This document shows positions 18,973-28,019 of a DNA stretch of 64,000 nucleotides, piece by piece. Source of the stretch: Spiribacter salilacus (GTDB lineage: Bacteria; Pseudomonadota; Gammaproteobacteria; Nitrococcales; Nitrococcaceae); the NCBI RefSeq assembly GCF_009649225.1, contig NZ_WJPP01000004.1, positions 62,001 through 126,000 on the forward strand, read 5' to 3'. Made by a program: the position numbers and the translations under genes. The stretch's first letter is position 1, and each line of letters opens with the position of its first letter. The notes beneath the pieces were generated by a model. The model made no database searches. It saw only the letters and a list, made by a program, of their open reading frames with translations, and was not told the origin of the DNA.

Positions 18973-19049
18973 GGCTACGTAGCTCAGCTGGTTAGAGCAC
19001 ATCACTCATAATGATGGGGTCGGTGGTTCGAATCCACCCGTAGCCACCA
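18973..19049 (+). tRNA. tRNA-Met (elongator, anticodon CAU)
   Basis: A 77-nt cloverleaf. Acceptor stem GGCTACG (18973-18979) pairs with CGTAGCC (19039-19045), then A and encoded CCA. Anticodon stem CATCA/TGATG encloses loop CTCATAA, giving CAT. The D-arm and anticodon arm match E. coli elongator tRNA-Met almost base for base, and the paired first acceptor base argues against initiator tRNA. It is convergent with the HPr gene, 12 nt away. Confidence 0.97.
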
Positions 19050-19061
19050 TTTTAGCAACGC

Positions 19062-19343
19062 TTATTCGGGCAACTCGTTAAAGCCAGATTCTACGAGCGC
19101 TTTAAGCGCTGCGGCGGCCGCTTCGGCATCAGCACCGGTTGCGCTGACTCGAAGTTCGCCGCCTTGGCTGGCGGCTAGCATCATTAATCCTAAGATACTT
19201 TTTGCATTAGCTACCTGCTGATTATGAGCGATCGTGATTTCAGCACTAAAAGAGGTGGCGGCTGCAACAAGCTTTGCGGCAGCGCGCGCATGCAAGCCGC
19301 GTTGGTTAACGATAGCGACGTTGATTTCAATGCACGGGGGCAT
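19062..19343 (-). CDS. HPr family phosphocarrier protein
   Basis: Phosphocarrier of a nitrogen-type PTS. The 93-residue protein keeps the phosphorylated histidine (His18 in RGLHARAA) and the regulatory serine (Ser49 in NAKSILGLMM), equivalent to His15 and Ser46 of classical HPr. The serine matches the presence of an HPr kinase gene upstream. The ATG at 19343 is chosen because family members begin a few residues before the first strand; it overlaps the EIIA gene by 17 nt. No Enzyme I gene is in the window. It could be called ptsH or npr. Confidence 0.92.
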   Translation of the reverse strand: MPPCIEINVAIVNQRGLHARAAAKLVAAATSFSAEITIAHNQQVANAKSILGLMMLAASQGGELRVSATGADAEAAAAALKALVESGFNELPE

Positions 19344-19737
19344 GTTGAGGAGTAGCCAAAGTAATTCCATCTTCGGCAATGGATAACGCCTTGGCAGCCA
19401 AACTATGCGGGCTCAGTGAGGGATAACTCATCACACGCAGTAGCATTGGCAAATTAAGCCCAGTGACCACCGGTGCTTGCTGTTGCTCACCCACCGCAAC
19501 CGCGATGTTGCAGGGTGTCGCGCCATACGCATCTGTGAGTATCAGTACACCGTCGTACTCCGCTGAAAGCTGATCAGCGGTTTCTAGCGCGCGCTGACGG
19601 GCTCTTCCCACGGATTCATTGAGACCTGGCTCAATACATGCCATTGATAGTGGCGGATCGCCCATGATTTCTTCAACGGTCTGCCGCATGGCAGCGCCAA
19701 GACCTTGATGGGTGATCAGCAAAATTGCAACGTTCAT
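19327..19737 (-). CDS. PTS EIIA component, mannose/fructose family
   Basis: A stand-alone EIIA(Man)-type domain of 136 residues. The phosphorylated His is His10 in LLITHQGLG, and a TDAYGATPCNIA segment supports the fold. No matching EIIB, EIIC or EIID genes are nearby, so it probably takes phosphate from the neighbouring HPr for regulation rather than sugar uptake, as proposed for similar orphan EIIAs beside rapZ and hprK in proteobacteria. The ATG overlaps the rapZ stop by 4 nt. Confidence 0.92.
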   Translation of the reverse strand: MNVAILLITHQGLGAAMRQTVEEIMGDPPLSMACIEPGLNESVGRARQRALETADQLSAEYDGVLILTDAYGATPCNIAVAVGEQQQAPVVTGLNLPMLLRVMSYPSLSPHSLAAKALSIAEDGITLATPQHAPVH

Positions 19738-20582
19738 GGCAGCTCTCGATGCCTAACAGACACCGCAATATGCCCTGACTCTAACTGTTTGGCTAGCCGT
19801 TCCACCAAATAAACCGATCGATGTTGGCCGCCGGTACAACCGATGGCAATGGTGAGATAGCTGCGATTTTCCGCTTCAAAGACAGGCAGCCACTCTTTTA
19901 AAAATCCGAGCACCTGGCTTTCGTAGCGGCCGACCATGGCATTTCCTGCCAAATACTCCACCACCGGTGCATCTTTACCCGTCATCGCTCTGAGTGCCGC
20001 CTGCCAATGCGGGTTAGGCAGACAACGGCTATCAAACACAAAATCTGCATCCGGCGGGGTGCCATGCTTAAAACCAAAAGACTGCAGTAACACAGAGAGT
20101 GTGTTGGGGCTTTGCACAAGCCGTTGTCTTACGATTTGTCGCAGCTCGTGCAGTGTTGTGTGCGTGGTGTCCAGCGTCAAATCAGCGCGACCATGAAGCG
20201 GCATCAATAAGTCTCGCTCGCCCTGAATGGCCTCGGCAAGGGGGGTGTCTGAGTTGCTTAATGGGTGGCGGCGGCGTGTTTCGGAGAAGCGCTTCAACAA
20301 AGTAGGCGTGTCTGCATCTAAAAAAACGATTTCTAATTGAAGCCCTTGGGCTTTGAGTTCATCCAATATTTCTGGAATTCGTGCAAGCTCACTGGGTCGG
20401 TTACGCGCATCGATACCCACCGCGTAAGGATTCTCGTCACCCGCCTGCATTAGGTGGGCACCAAACTGTTGCAGTAAGGCGGCTGGAAGGTTGTCGATGC
20501 AGTAAAAGCCGCAGTCCTCAAGCGTTGCCAGCGCTACACTTTTGCCGGAGCCAGAAAGGCCACTGATAATGACTAATCGCAT
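19734..20582 (-). CDS. rapZ: RNase adapter / nucleotide-binding protein RapZ
   Basis: P-loop protein that in E. coli directs RNase E to the small RNA GlmZ and so controls glucosamine-6-phosphate synthase. The 282 residues start MRLVIISGLSGSGKS, with Walker A near 8-15, a DNLP motif, and the C-terminal domain with SFGFKHGTP, FDSRCLPNP and IGCTGGQHRSVYL, which is highly conserved in the family. The ATG at 20582 is chosen because the family starts immediately before the Walker A; the longer upstream open frame belongs to hprK. It overlaps hprK by 10 nt. Confidence 0.96.
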   Translation of the reverse strand: MRLVIISGLSGSGKSVALATLEDCGFYCIDNLPAALLQQFGAHLMQAGDENPYAVGIDARNRPSELARIPEILDELKAQGLQLEIVFLDADTPTLLKRFSETRRRHPLSNSDTPLAEAIQGERDLLMPLHGRADLTLDTTHTTLHELRQIVRQRLVQSPNTLSVLLQSFGFKHGTPPDADFVFDSRCLPNPHWQAALRAMTGKDAPVVEYLAGNAMVGRYESQVLGFLKEWLPVFEAENRSYLTIAIGCTGGQHRSVYLVERLAKQLESGHIAVSVRHRELP

Positions 20583-21097
20583 GTTGCGTGCCTTGCCATA
20601 AGTTTTTCGGTTGCGGTTTTTCCAGGCCTGCCCTGACGCCATTCTTGAGCTGCAATCATGATGAGCGACGCCAACGGACGTGTGGATGAGAACTGAAGGG
20701 TCGGAATCGTCAGTCCATGATACGCCACAGGGCACCATTCCTCTATAAGCTGACCGGGCTGTTGTCCGCCTAACTCTATGTGCACTCGCAGTTCAACATC
20801 CGTGATTTTAACCAGTGATTTATGACCAAAATGTGTTGCCACGTCGATAATGCCAATGCCACGCAAAAACAGTAAACCGCGTGCGGCCGGCGGCGAAGAA
20901 CCCTTGGGCATGCCAGTATTGGATTGCGTTACGATAACCGCATCATCTGCGACGAGTTGTTGATTTGCCTTGAGCAGAGCCAAGGCGGTATCGCTTTTAC
21001 CCGCTCCGGCATCTCCGGTAATAAGAATGCCCACGCCATGCACCCGCATAAGCGTGCCGGAGACTTGTTGGGTTAACCCGTATTTTGGCTCTGCCAT
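20573..21097 (-). CDS. hprK: HPr kinase/phosphorylase, short single-domain form
   Basis: ATP-dependent kinase of the HPr regulatory serine. At 174 residues it has only the C-terminal catalytic domain; the N-terminal domain of the usual roughly 310-residue form is missing, as in alphaproteobacterial HprK. The P-loop GDAGAGKS (28-35), the LVADDAV segment with catalytic Asp, the RGIGIIDV signature and a TIPTLQFSSTRP C-terminal motif are intact. The start overlaps ptsN by 25 nt and the end overlaps rapZ, so the short form is part of a tight operon, not a remnant. Its likely substrate is the HPr encoded three genes downstream. Confidence 0.9.
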   Translation of the reverse strand: MAEPKYGLTQQVSGTLMRVHGVGILITGDAGAGKSDTALALLKANQQLVADDAVIVTQSNTGMPKGSSPPAARGLLFLRGIGIIDVATHFGHKSLVKITDVELRVHIELGGQQPGQLIEEWCPVAYHGLTIPTLQFSSTRPLASLIMIAAQEWRQGRPGKTATEKLMARHATCD

Positions 21098-21540
21098 TCA
21101 ATGAGGCTGCCATACAGATCGGTATTGGACCGGCAGGCGCGTAACCGGGCACAAAATGCGGTGTCCCGAAACATCTCAGCAAGGCGAGCTAAGATGCGCA
21201 GATGTTCATCATTACTGCTCTCAGGGACCAGTAAAGCGAATATCAGATCGACAGGCTCTTTATCGACGGCATCAAAATCGATGGGCTTATCCAGTCGGAT
21301 GACGGCCGCCCGTGGCGTTTCGATTGAAGCTCCACGGCTATGCGGCAGCGCCACGCCATGCCCCAACCCTGTGCTCCCTAAGCGCTCGCGCAGCGTTAGG
21401 CCCTCGAATATTGTACGGGTGCTTGCGGCATCCAAATCGTCAGTCAGTAATTCACTGAGCAGTTCTAGGCTGCGCTTTTTACTTGTGACGTCAACACCGC
21501 AGCGCACCCGTTGTGAATCGATAAGCGTTCCAAGTTCCAT
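21073..21540 (-). CDS. ptsN: PTS EIIA(Ntr) regulatory protein
   Basis: Terminal phosphoryl acceptor of the nitrogen PTS, which links carbon/nitrogen state to potassium transport and other targets. The 155-residue protein carries the active-site His67 in LGHGVALPHSR, with the conserved His61 and Pro66, and an EIIA type-2 fold. It sits in the rpoN-hpf-ptsN order conserved in proteobacteria and overlaps hprK. Confidence 0.96.
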   Translation of the reverse strand: MELGTLIDSQRVRCGVDVTSKKRSLELLSELLTDDLDAASTRTIFEGLTLRERLGSTGLGHGVALPHSRGASIETPRAAVIRLDKPIDFDAVDKEPVDLIFALLVPESSNDEHLRILARLAEMFRDTAFCARLRACRSNTDLYGSLIEWQSQNTG

Positions 21541-21546
21541 ATTTAC

Positions 21547-21873
21547 CTAAGGCTCTAAGGTTGGTCCAACACTGCCTTCGGCGCGATGGTGGTCGGTGCG
21601 CTTTTCCTTGTGCTTCACCACTTGCCGATCCAGTTTGTCGATCAGTAAGTCAATGGCCGCGTACATGTCCGCTCCCGTGGCATCGGCAAACAAACGCGCC
21701 CCACTAAGGGCAACAGTTGCTTCTGCTTTCTGCTCACTGCGCTCAACCGTGAGAATGACATGTACATCGACAACGTTGTCAAAATGTCGCTCCAGGCGCT
21801 GAAATTTCTCGGCGACATAATCGCGCAGCGCGTCCGTTACGTCTACATGATGACCGGTAACGTCAATTTTCAT
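21547..21873 (-). CDS. hpf: Ribosome hibernation promoting factor (short form)
   Basis: Binds the 30S decoding region to help form inactive 100S ribosomes in stationary phase. The 108-residue protein is a short HPF: it begins MKIDVTGHHVDVTDALRDYV, has the basic HKEKRTDHH tract, and lacks the long C-terminal dimerisation domain. It stands between rpoN and ptsN, the standard order. The ATG follows an AAGGAG 5 nt upstream on the minus strand. Confidence 0.95.
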   Translation of the reverse strand: MKIDVTGHHVDVTDALRDYVAEKFQRLERHFDNVVDVHVILTVERSEQKAEATVALSGARLFADATGADMYAAIDLLIDKLDRQVVKHKEKRTDHHRAEGSVGPTLEP

Positions 21874-21882
21874 AGTAACTCC

Positions 21883-23313
21883 TTAGCCTCGTTTTCGCTC
21901 GGTTGAAGAGGGAATGCCCATGGCTTCTCGGTATTTGGCAACGGTACGTCGAGCAACATGAATGCCTTCTTCTTGCAGAATGTTTGCCAGTTTTGAGTCG
22001 CTTAGGGGCTGCTGTGATTTTTCTTGACCAATCAGACGGCGTAGTTTTGCCCTGATTGCTGTTGCTGAGCATGCGCCTCCATCCGCGGTTTGCACATGGC
22101 TGGAGAAAAAATACTTAAATTCAAGTGTGCCCTGCGGCGTGTACATGTACTTTTGGTTGGTAATGCGAGAGACCGTTGACTCATGCATATCGATTACCTC
22201 CGCCACTTCACGGAGCACAAGGGGCTGCATAGATTCTTCGCCATGCTCAAAAAATGCTTGCTGGCGCTCAACGATGCAGCGTGCCACTTTGAGCAGGGTT
22301 TCATCCCGCGAATGTAAGCTTTTAATCAGCCATCTGGCTTCTTGCAGATGCTGTCGCATAAGATTGTTATCGGCACTGTCATCCGCACGTTTAATCATGC
22401 CCGCGTAGTAATTGTTTACGCGAAGCCGGGGAGATGCCTCCGGGTTTATCTCAACATTCCAGCGATGATTTTGTTTTCGCACAAAGCAATCAGGCACGAC
22501 ATATTCGGTGCGGGTCTCACTAAATTGCGACCCTGGATGTGGATCCATTTGCTGAATGAGGGTAATTGCACCCTGAAGGGTGTCTTCAGTCACATTCAAC
22601 TGTTGCTGAAGTTGCTCGAGTTGCTGTTGGCCTAATAGCGCGAGGTGTTCGGTGACGAGCGTGACGGCCTCGCTGCGATAAGGCGTTGACTCAGGCAGTG
22701 CCTCTAGCTGAATGCGTAGCGCTTCTTGAGGGCTGCGGGCACCCACCCCAAGCGGGTCAAGATGCTGGATAAAGGCAAGTACCGCGGTCAGTTCGTCAAA
22801 TTCCACCGCAAAATCGATGGGCAGTGTCGTCGCAATTTCTTCTAAAGGCTCACTGAGATAGCCATTTTCGTTAATTGCATCGAGCACCGCATCAGCAATC
22901 GTGAGATCACGTTCGCTCAGCCCGGATAGGGTTAGCTGCCAGCGTAAATGTTCGGTTAGTGACGGCGCAGGTGCCGCTGTGTTCTCCAGTGAATCGATGT
23001 CGTGAGATGGTCGGTCGTAGACGGGCCAGCTATCTTGACCTGGCAGCGATTCGCCCATCGTGGCTGCATCAGGTGCGTCTGTTCCTAGGGGGGCCTCTGA
23101 TGGATCAGTGATGCGTGGGGGTAATTCTTCTGGCGCGTTGTTGTCGAGCACGTGCGCTTCTTCTTCGGCTTCCAACATCAGGTTGGATTCAAGCGCTTCA
23201 CGAATTTCAAGATTCAGCTCCGCTGCGGGCAACTGCAGTAGGCGAATGGCCTGCTGTAGTTGCGGCGTCATTGTCAGTTGCTGACCAAGCCGGAGCTGTA
23301 GGGCGTGTTTCAT
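21883..23313 (-). CDS. rpoN: RNA polymerase sigma-54 factor
   Basis: Alternative sigma factor for enhancer-dependent -24/-12 promoters. The 476 residues hold the Gln/Leu-rich region I at the N-terminus (LQLRLGQQLTMTPQLQQAIRLLQ), an acidic region II (about 55-105), the core-binding and HTH region, and the RpoN box ARRTVAKYREAMGIP close to the C-terminus. The ATG at 23313 is chosen because region I starts directly there; 21 codons of open frame upstream are unlike the family. Confidence 0.98.
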   Translation of the reverse strand: MKHALQLRLGQQLTMTPQLQQAIRLLQLPAAELNLEIREALESNLMLEAEEEAHVLDNNAPEELPPRITDPSEAPLGTDAPDAATMGESLPGQDSWPVYDRPSHDIDSLENTAAPAPSLTEHLRWQLTLSGLSERDLTIADAVLDAINENGYLSEPLEEIATTLPIDFAVEFDELTAVLAFIQHLDPLGVGARSPQEALRIQLEALPESTPYRSEAVTLVTEHLALLGQQQLEQLQQQLNVTEDTLQGAITLIQQMDPHPGSQFSETRTEYVVPDCFVRKQNHRWNVEINPEASPRLRVNNYYAGMIKRADDSADNNLMRQHLQEARWLIKSLHSRDETLLKVARCIVERQQAFFEHGEESMQPLVLREVAEVIDMHESTVSRITNQKYMYTPQGTLEFKYFFSSHVQTADGGACSATAIRAKLRRLIGQEKSQQPLSDSKLANILQEEGIHVARRTVAKYREAMGIPSSTERKRG

Positions 23314-23353
23314 AGTGTCCAGAGTAACTCCGCCAACGTGAGTTCGGCTAGTC

Positions 23354-24085
23354 TTAGAGCTGGAAATCCTCTCCAAGATAAACCGCCCTAACTTGAGGGT
23401 CTTGCAGGATCTCGGCAGGCTTGCCTTCGCTAATCACCTTTCCGGCACTCAGAATATAAGCGCGATCCACCAGACCTAGTGTTTCGCGCACGTTATGGTC
23501 GGTAATCAGCACGCCAATACCCCGTTCAGCTAAATGGCGGACAATGCTTTTGATATCGCCTACTGAAATGGGATCGACGCCAGCGAAGGGCTCGTCTAAC
23601 AAAATAAAACGTGGATTAGCCGCCAGTGCACGAGCAATTTCAACCCGGCGCCGTTCACCACCAGATAGGCTGATGCCTTGCTGAGTGCGCAGATGCGCGA
23701 TATTAAACTCGGTGAGCAACGCATCGGCTTGCTGCAGGCGTTCTTGTCTATTGAGGTCTTTACGGGTTTCTAAAATAGCGAGCAGGTTGTCAATTACAGA
23801 TAACCGACGAAAAACAGAGGCTTCCTGAGGAAGATAGCCAATGCCAAGGCGCGCACGCACATGCATCGGCTCTTTGGTGATGTCGCGATAATTAAGCTCA
23901 ATGCGCCCTTGGTCAGAACCGATGAGCCCCACGATCATATAAAAACTGGTGGTTTTCCCGGCGCCATTTGGCCCAAGCAGGCCAACAATTTCGCCCGCGC
24001 TAACACGCACGCTGACATCATCAACAACCGCAAGGCCGCGATACCTTTTTACGAGGCCATCAGCCTGTAATACCTTAGCGCTCAT
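23354..24085 (-). CDS. lptB: LPS export ABC transporter ATP-binding protein LptB
   Basis: Cytoplasmic ATPase of LptB2FGC, powering LPS extraction from the inner membrane. The 243-residue protein has Walker [10 protein letters not shown] (about 38-46), Q-loop [13 protein letters not shown], signature [15 protein letters not shown], Walker [14 protein letters not shown] and the switch His in [10 protein letters not shown]. The ATG overlaps the lptA stop (ATGA). Confidence 0.98.
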   Translation of the reverse strand: MSAKVLQADGLVKRYRGLAVVDDVSVRVSAGEIVGLLGPNGAGKTTSFYMIVGLIGSDQGRIELNYRDITKEPMHVRARLGIGYLPQEASVFRRLSVIDNLLAILETRKDLNRQERLQQADALLTEFNIAHLRTQQGISLSGGERRRVEIARALAANPRFILLDEPFAGVDPISVGDIKSIVRHLAERGIGVLITDHNVRETLGLVDRAYILSAGKVISEGKPAEILQDPQVRAVYLGEDFQL

Positions 24086-24600
24086 TCCTCAGACTCTTGC
24101 TCCGGAAAGACGGTAACGTTGACACGTCCCGAACCGCCTGCCGAACTCCCGTCAGCAACAGTTCTTCCTTCGGCAACAAAGTGTGTAATGGTCTCTCCAG
24201 TGACTTCGTTGTCGCCCTGCCACAGCCGCCCGCCAGAGCGCAAAATAATGCGCTCAGGATTGGCCGCGTAATATTCCATGATGGGCGATTCAGCTCGGCG
24301 AGGCGCTCCGCCATCGAGTGGTATATCCCGATAGGTTGCAGGATTTCCCTCAACTTCAATGCGTTGCAGTTCGCGCTCGGAGTCTGTGTAGACGCGCATT
24401 ACATCACCAGTGATACGCGTATCGTCGCGAGTAAGCACGACGTTACCTCGGTAAATGCTTAAGCCATCGGCATCACTCACCTCGGCTGTGTCAGCCTCAA
24501 GCTGCACGGGGCCACGCGTTTGTGCATGGGTGGTTAAACTCATGATGGCAAGTAAAGAAAAAACGAGAATTTGTGCCATTAGGCAAAGCGTTCTAGTCAT
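24082..24600 (-). CDS. lptA: Lipopolysaccharide transport periplasmic protein LptA
   Basis: Periplasmic bridge protein that carries LPS from LptC to LptD. The 172 residues include a Sec signal peptide with a THAQ cleavage region near residue 26 and an OstA-like jellyroll with [19 protein letters not shown] and GEVTGE-type strands. The ATG at 24600 is chosen for the AGAGGAC upstream; it overlaps lptC by 8 nt. The C-terminal tail is acidic. Confidence 0.94.
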   Translation of the reverse strand: MTRTLCLMAQILVFSLLAIMSLTTHAQTRGPVQLEADTAEVSDADGLSIYRGNVVLTRDDTRITGDVMRVYTDSERELQRIEVEGNPATYRDIPLDGGAPRRAESPIMEYYAANPERIILRSGGRLWQGDNEVTGETITHFVAEGRTVADGSSAGGSGRVNVTVFPEQESEE

Positions 24601-25141
24601 GTTGTCCTCTTGCTTCATTCAGCAGCTCAGTGCGTTTTTCATCAAGCCAGGCGCGTGCACCAATGGCCGTAATCTCATAGGTTGGGCCGGTTAGGCGAAC
24701 CGGATCGTTTGTTTCTGCATATTGTGCTTTGGGTTGCAGAAAAAAGCGCTCGCTTGTTAGTTGTCGGGTACCTTCGGGAAGCACCTGAGTCAGTTTGACA
24801 TTGCCAATAAGCTCGGCTTCTTCGCCACCTGCCCAGCTTTGCCCAATGTCTGCGCTGCCTACCCATGCGGGCTCGTCCTCGGGGTACATGTGCCATTGTG
24901 GCTCGTCAATCTGCCACAGGTCTTGGTTTTCAAAATAACGCCCGATGGGTGCTTCTAGTTGAAACTCGGCAACGCCCTTATCGTTGGTACGTAAAATGAC
25001 AAAATCAGTGGCATAAGCCGTAAGCAGATCTTCTGTCGATTCATCTGCCGGTTCAAGGGCTACCTCGCGCTCCCCAAAACCCCACCATGTCACGGCTAGC
25101 ATGAACACCAACGCGGCAAATGCGATCATATGTCTAGTCAT
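24593..25141 (-). CDS. lptC: LPS export system protein LptC
   Basis: Bitopic inner-membrane protein that passes LPS from LptB2FG to LptA. The 182-residue product has one N-terminal membrane helix (about residues 6-22) followed by an OstA-like periplasmic domain with TDFVILRTNDKGVAEFQLEAP. Its ATG shares one base with the kdsD stop codon. This junction is unusual because kdsC normally lies between the two genes. Confidence 0.92.
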   Translation of the reverse strand: MTRHMIAFAALVFMLAVTWWGFGEREVALEPADESTEDLLTAYATDFVILRTNDKGVAEFQLEAPIGRYFENQDLWQIDEPQWHMYPEDEPAWVGSADIGQSWAGGEEAELIGNVKLTQVLPEGTRQLTSERFFLQPKAQYAETNDPVRLTGPTYEITAIGARAWLDEKRTELLNEARGQHD

Positions 25142-26127
25142 TACACAACGCCAGCTCGCAATAAGTCGTGCATGTTTAATGCGCCAACCAGGCGGCTATC
25201 AGCATCCGCAACTAGCAGTGCGTTAATGCGCTTTTCTTCCATCATGGCTAACGCTTCGGCCGCTAGCTGCTGACGTTCTACGTGACGTGGGTTCGGTGTC
25301 ATAACCGCCTCGATGGGTGTTTGATGAACATCCACGTTCTTATCAAGCGCGCGGCGTAAGTCACCATCGGTAAAAATACCGAGAATACGTTGGTCATGAT
25401 CAACAATGGCGGTCATGCCCAGCCCATATCGCGTCATTTCGACCAGCGCATCGGCAAGGCCCGTGCCAGGGTAAACTTGAGGCGTATCGGCGCTGGGGTG
25501 CATAAGATCTTCGATTCGCAGCAAAAGGCGGCGGCCTAACCGCCCGCCTGGGTGCGATAGGGCAAAGTCTTCGGCGGTAAAACCCCGGGCTTCGAGCAGT
25601 GCAATCGCCAGCGCATCACCCATCGCTAAACTCGCAGTGGTGCTAGCCGTGGGGGCAAGCCCCAGTGGGCAGGCTTCGCGATCTACTGCTACATCAAGAT
25701 GCACACTCGCTGCGCGAGCGAGTGTTGAACTTGGGTTGCCGGTAATGGCAACCAATGGGATTTGCCGGCGTTTGATAAGCGGAAGCAGTTGATTAACTTC
25801 GTCTGTTTCTCCGGAATTCGACAGGGCGATGAGCGTATCGTCAGCGGTGATCATCCCCAAGTCACCATGCCCGGCTTCTCCGGGGTGAACAAAAAATGCG
25901 GGTGTGCCGGTGCTAGCTAGGGTGGCGGCTAATTTGCTGCCGATATGGCCGGACTTCCCCATGCCAATTACCACAACGCGCCCTTCGCACTGCAGTAACA
26001 AGCGGCAGGCCACAACGAATTGATCATCGATTCGATTTGTCAGTGCGGCAACTGCCGCCGCCTCGGTTTCGATCACAGCACGACCGAGTTTAATGAGGTC
26101 TTCGTCCTTGACTGATTCTGTATTCAA
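25141..26127 (-). CDS. kdsD: Arabinose-5-phosphate isomerase
   Basis: Converts ribulose 5-phosphate to arabinose 5-phosphate, the first step to Kdo in LPS. The 328-residue protein has an N-terminal SIS domain (about 40-180, with VVIGMGKSGHIGSKLAATLASTGTPAFFVHP and ALSNSGET) and two C-terminal CBS domains. The best start is TTG at 26127, with GGGGAG 7 nt upstream and 4 nt after the yrbG stop; a TTG at 26142 is possible. It keeps its standard neighbours yrbG and lptC, but kdsC is absent. Confidence 0.94.
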   Translation of the reverse strand: MNTESVKDEDLIKLGRAVIETEAAAVAALTNRIDDQFVVACRLLLQCEGRVVVIGMGKSGHIGSKLAATLASTGTPAFFVHPGEAGHGDLGMITADDTLIALSNSGETDEVNQLLPLIKRRQIPLVAITGNPSSTLARAASVHLDVAVDREACPLGLAPTASTTASLAMGDALAIALLEARGFTAEDFALSHPGGRLGRRLLLRIEDLMHPSADTPQVYPGTGLADALVEMTRYGLGMTAIVDHDQRILGIFTDGDLRRALDKNVDVHQTPIEAVMTPNPRHVERQQLAAEALAMMEEKRINALLVADADSRLVGALNMHDLLRAGVV

Positions 26128-26131
26128 ACAA

Positions 26132-27112
26132 TCACTCCCCAACTAAGAACAGCAGCGCCTGATAGATTACGTAGCCACCTAATAAGATGGCGGCGTCTGC
26201 CCGTCCGAGTTGTCCGCGTTGGCCAAATCGGCGCCCCAGCACGAGTATGGCTAATAAAAACACCACCATGATGCCGTAGTCTCGGATCAGACTCACGCCC
26301 GAAAAAGAAAATGGCTGCACCAGTGCGGCAATTCCTAGCACGCCAAGCAGGTTGAAAATACAAGACCCAATGATGTTGCCAATCGCAAGATCGTTATGCC
26401 CACGACGCACGCTGGCAATACCCGCTGCCAGCTCGGGCAGGCTGGTGCCGATTGCTACAATGGATAAGCCAATCACGAGCTCACTCACGCCAATCAAGCG
26501 CGCAAGCCCGCTGGCGGACCAAACAAGCCCTTGCGAGCTGATTAACAATACGGTGAGCCCGCCTACTAGCCAAAATAATAAAATGCGCATGGGCTGTTCG
26601 GCGGTGGCCGGGTTTTCCAGTTGCGCGTCTTGCACCATGTCTGCATGCCCTCGTTTTGCCTCAATAAAAAGCCAAATCAAAACACCAACCATGCCGGTTA
26701 GCAGCACAACCCCATCTAGGCGGGAAAAGTGCTGATTGACCATTAAGAGCGCAACGCCGGCTGTTACGAGTAGTAGCAGACGGTATTCCCGCTCCAGTAT
26801 GCGCTGAGGCAGTAATATCGGGGCGATAAGGGCGGTAATGCCAAGAATAAGCCCAATATTCGCGATATTGGAACCAAGCGCATTGCCAAGTGCAATGCCT
26901 GGGCTGCCCTCGTAGGCCGCCAAAGCAGACACCATCATTTCTGGCAAAGAGGTGCCAATGCCAATCACAAAAATGCCAATGAGTAACGAAGAGACACCGA
27001 GTCGGCCCGCTGCCGTGGCCGCCGCATCAATAAATCGATCGGCGCTCCACGTTAGAAAGCCCAGCGAGCCGACTAACACAACCAGTAACAGGGGCAGTTG
27101 AGTGTTAAACAA
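26132..27112 (-). CDS. yrbG: Calcium/sodium antiporter, CaCA family (YrbG-like)
   Basis: Inner-membrane cation/calcium exchanger of 326 residues with about ten hydrophobic segments in two homologous halves. Each half has an alpha-repeat motif: GIGTSLPEMMVSALAA with GNALGSNIANIGLILG in the first, and AIGTSLPELAAGIASV with GNIIGSCIFNLLGVLG in the second. It begins with TTG at 27112, preceded by AAGGAG with a 9-nt spacer. In E. coli, yrbG likewise starts the kds-lpt cluster. Substrate is inferred from the family. Confidence 0.92.
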   Translation of the reverse strand: MFNTQLPLLLVVLVGSLGFLTWSADRFIDAAATAAGRLGVSSLLIGIFVIGIGTSLPEMMVSALAAYEGSPGIALGNALGSNIANIGLILGITALIAPILLPQRILEREYRLLLLVTAGVALLMVNQHFSRLDGVVLLTGMVGVLIWLFIEAKRGHADMVQDAQLENPATAEQPMRILLFWLVGGLTVLLISSQGLVWSASGLARLIGVSELVIGLSIVAIGTSLPELAAGIASVRRGHNDLAIGNIIGSCIFNLLGVLGIAALVQPFSFSGVSLIRDYGIMVVFLLAILVLGRRFGQRGQLGRADAAILLGGYVIYQALLFLVGE

Positions 27113-27197
27113 AAAATACGCTCCTTGATGCGTTTGCGCACCATACTGCCTGATCGGTATTTGACGCTACTGTCAGCGTGGCTGATACTCCATCCGC

Positions 27198-28019
27198 ATG
27201 GCTCGCTCAGCAACAATTACACCATTAATTGATATTAAGGGATTAGTTTTTTCCCGTGGGCAGCGGCGTTTGTTTAGCGGAATTGATATTACCGTTGAGC
27301 AAGGCGAGGTCGTGGCAATTATGGGGCCCAGCGGAACGGGAAAGACAACCCTTTTGCGACTCATTGGCGGGCAGCTTCGGGCTGATGCGGGATCCGTTAA
27401 AGTTGCTGGTGAAGAGGTTGGCGAGCTTTCGCGCCGTGATCTTTATCGACTGCGGCGACGAATGGGTGTGCTGTTTCAAAGCGGGGCGCTGTTCACCGAC
27501 ATGACTTGCTATGAGAACGTGGCATTCCCATTAAGAGAGCACACGAATTTGCCTGAGGCACTCATTTATCATGTGGTGTTGATGAAGTTACAAACGGTGG
27601 GGTTGCGCGGCGCGCGAGATCTTTACCCCGCGGAGCTATCTGGCGGTATGGCGCGGCGCGTTTCACTTGCGCGGGCCTTAGCGATGGATCCTGAGCTGAT
27701 GCTTTACGATGAGCCTTTTGCTGGGCAAGACCCCATCTCGATGGGAGCCTTAACGCAGGCAATTCGCCAGCTCAATGATGCGCTTGGTATCACCAGTATC
27801 ATCGTTTCTCACGACGTGGGGGAAACACTCAGCATTGCCGATCGAGTGTATGTGATTTCTGAGGAGCAGGTGGTTGCTTGCGGCACGCCTGATGAGCTGA
27901 AAAATAGCGATTCAGCGTGGGTTCAGCAATTTATTCAGGCACTGCCAGATGGGCCGGTGCCGTTTCATTATCCGGCAGCTGATTTGGATGATGAGTTGCG
28001 CTCAAGGCCGTATAAATGA
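27198..28019 (+). CDS. mlaF: Phospholipid transport ABC ATP-binding protein MlaF
   Basis: ATPase of the Mla complex that moves phospholipids between the outer and inner membranes. The 273 residues have Walker [12 protein letters not shown] (about 43-53), Q-loop [12 protein letters not shown], signature [15 protein letters not shown], Walker [13 protein letters not shown] and switch His in [10 protein letters not shown]. It is divergent from yrbG across 85 bp and overlaps mlaE by 4 nt (ATGA). Confidence 0.97.
   Translation: MARSATITPLIDIKGLVFSRGQRRLFSGIDITVEQGEVVAIMGPSGTGKTTLLRLIGGQLRADAGSVKVAGEEVGELSRRDLYRLRRRMGVLFQSGALFTDMTCYENVAFPLREHTNLPEALIYHVVLMKLQTVGLRGARDLYPAELSGGMARRVSLARALAMDPELMLYDEPFAGQDPISMGALTQAIRQLNDALGITSIIVSHDVGETLSIADRVYVISEEQVVACGTPDELKNSDSAWVQQFIQALPDGPVPFHYPAADLDDELRSRPYK

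Noticed and set aside
20573-21097. hprK as a truncated pseudogene
   Set aside because: P-loop, catalytic Asp and signature motifs are intact, and its ends overlap ptsN and rapZ in a working operon; a single-domain form is known in alphaproteobacteria.
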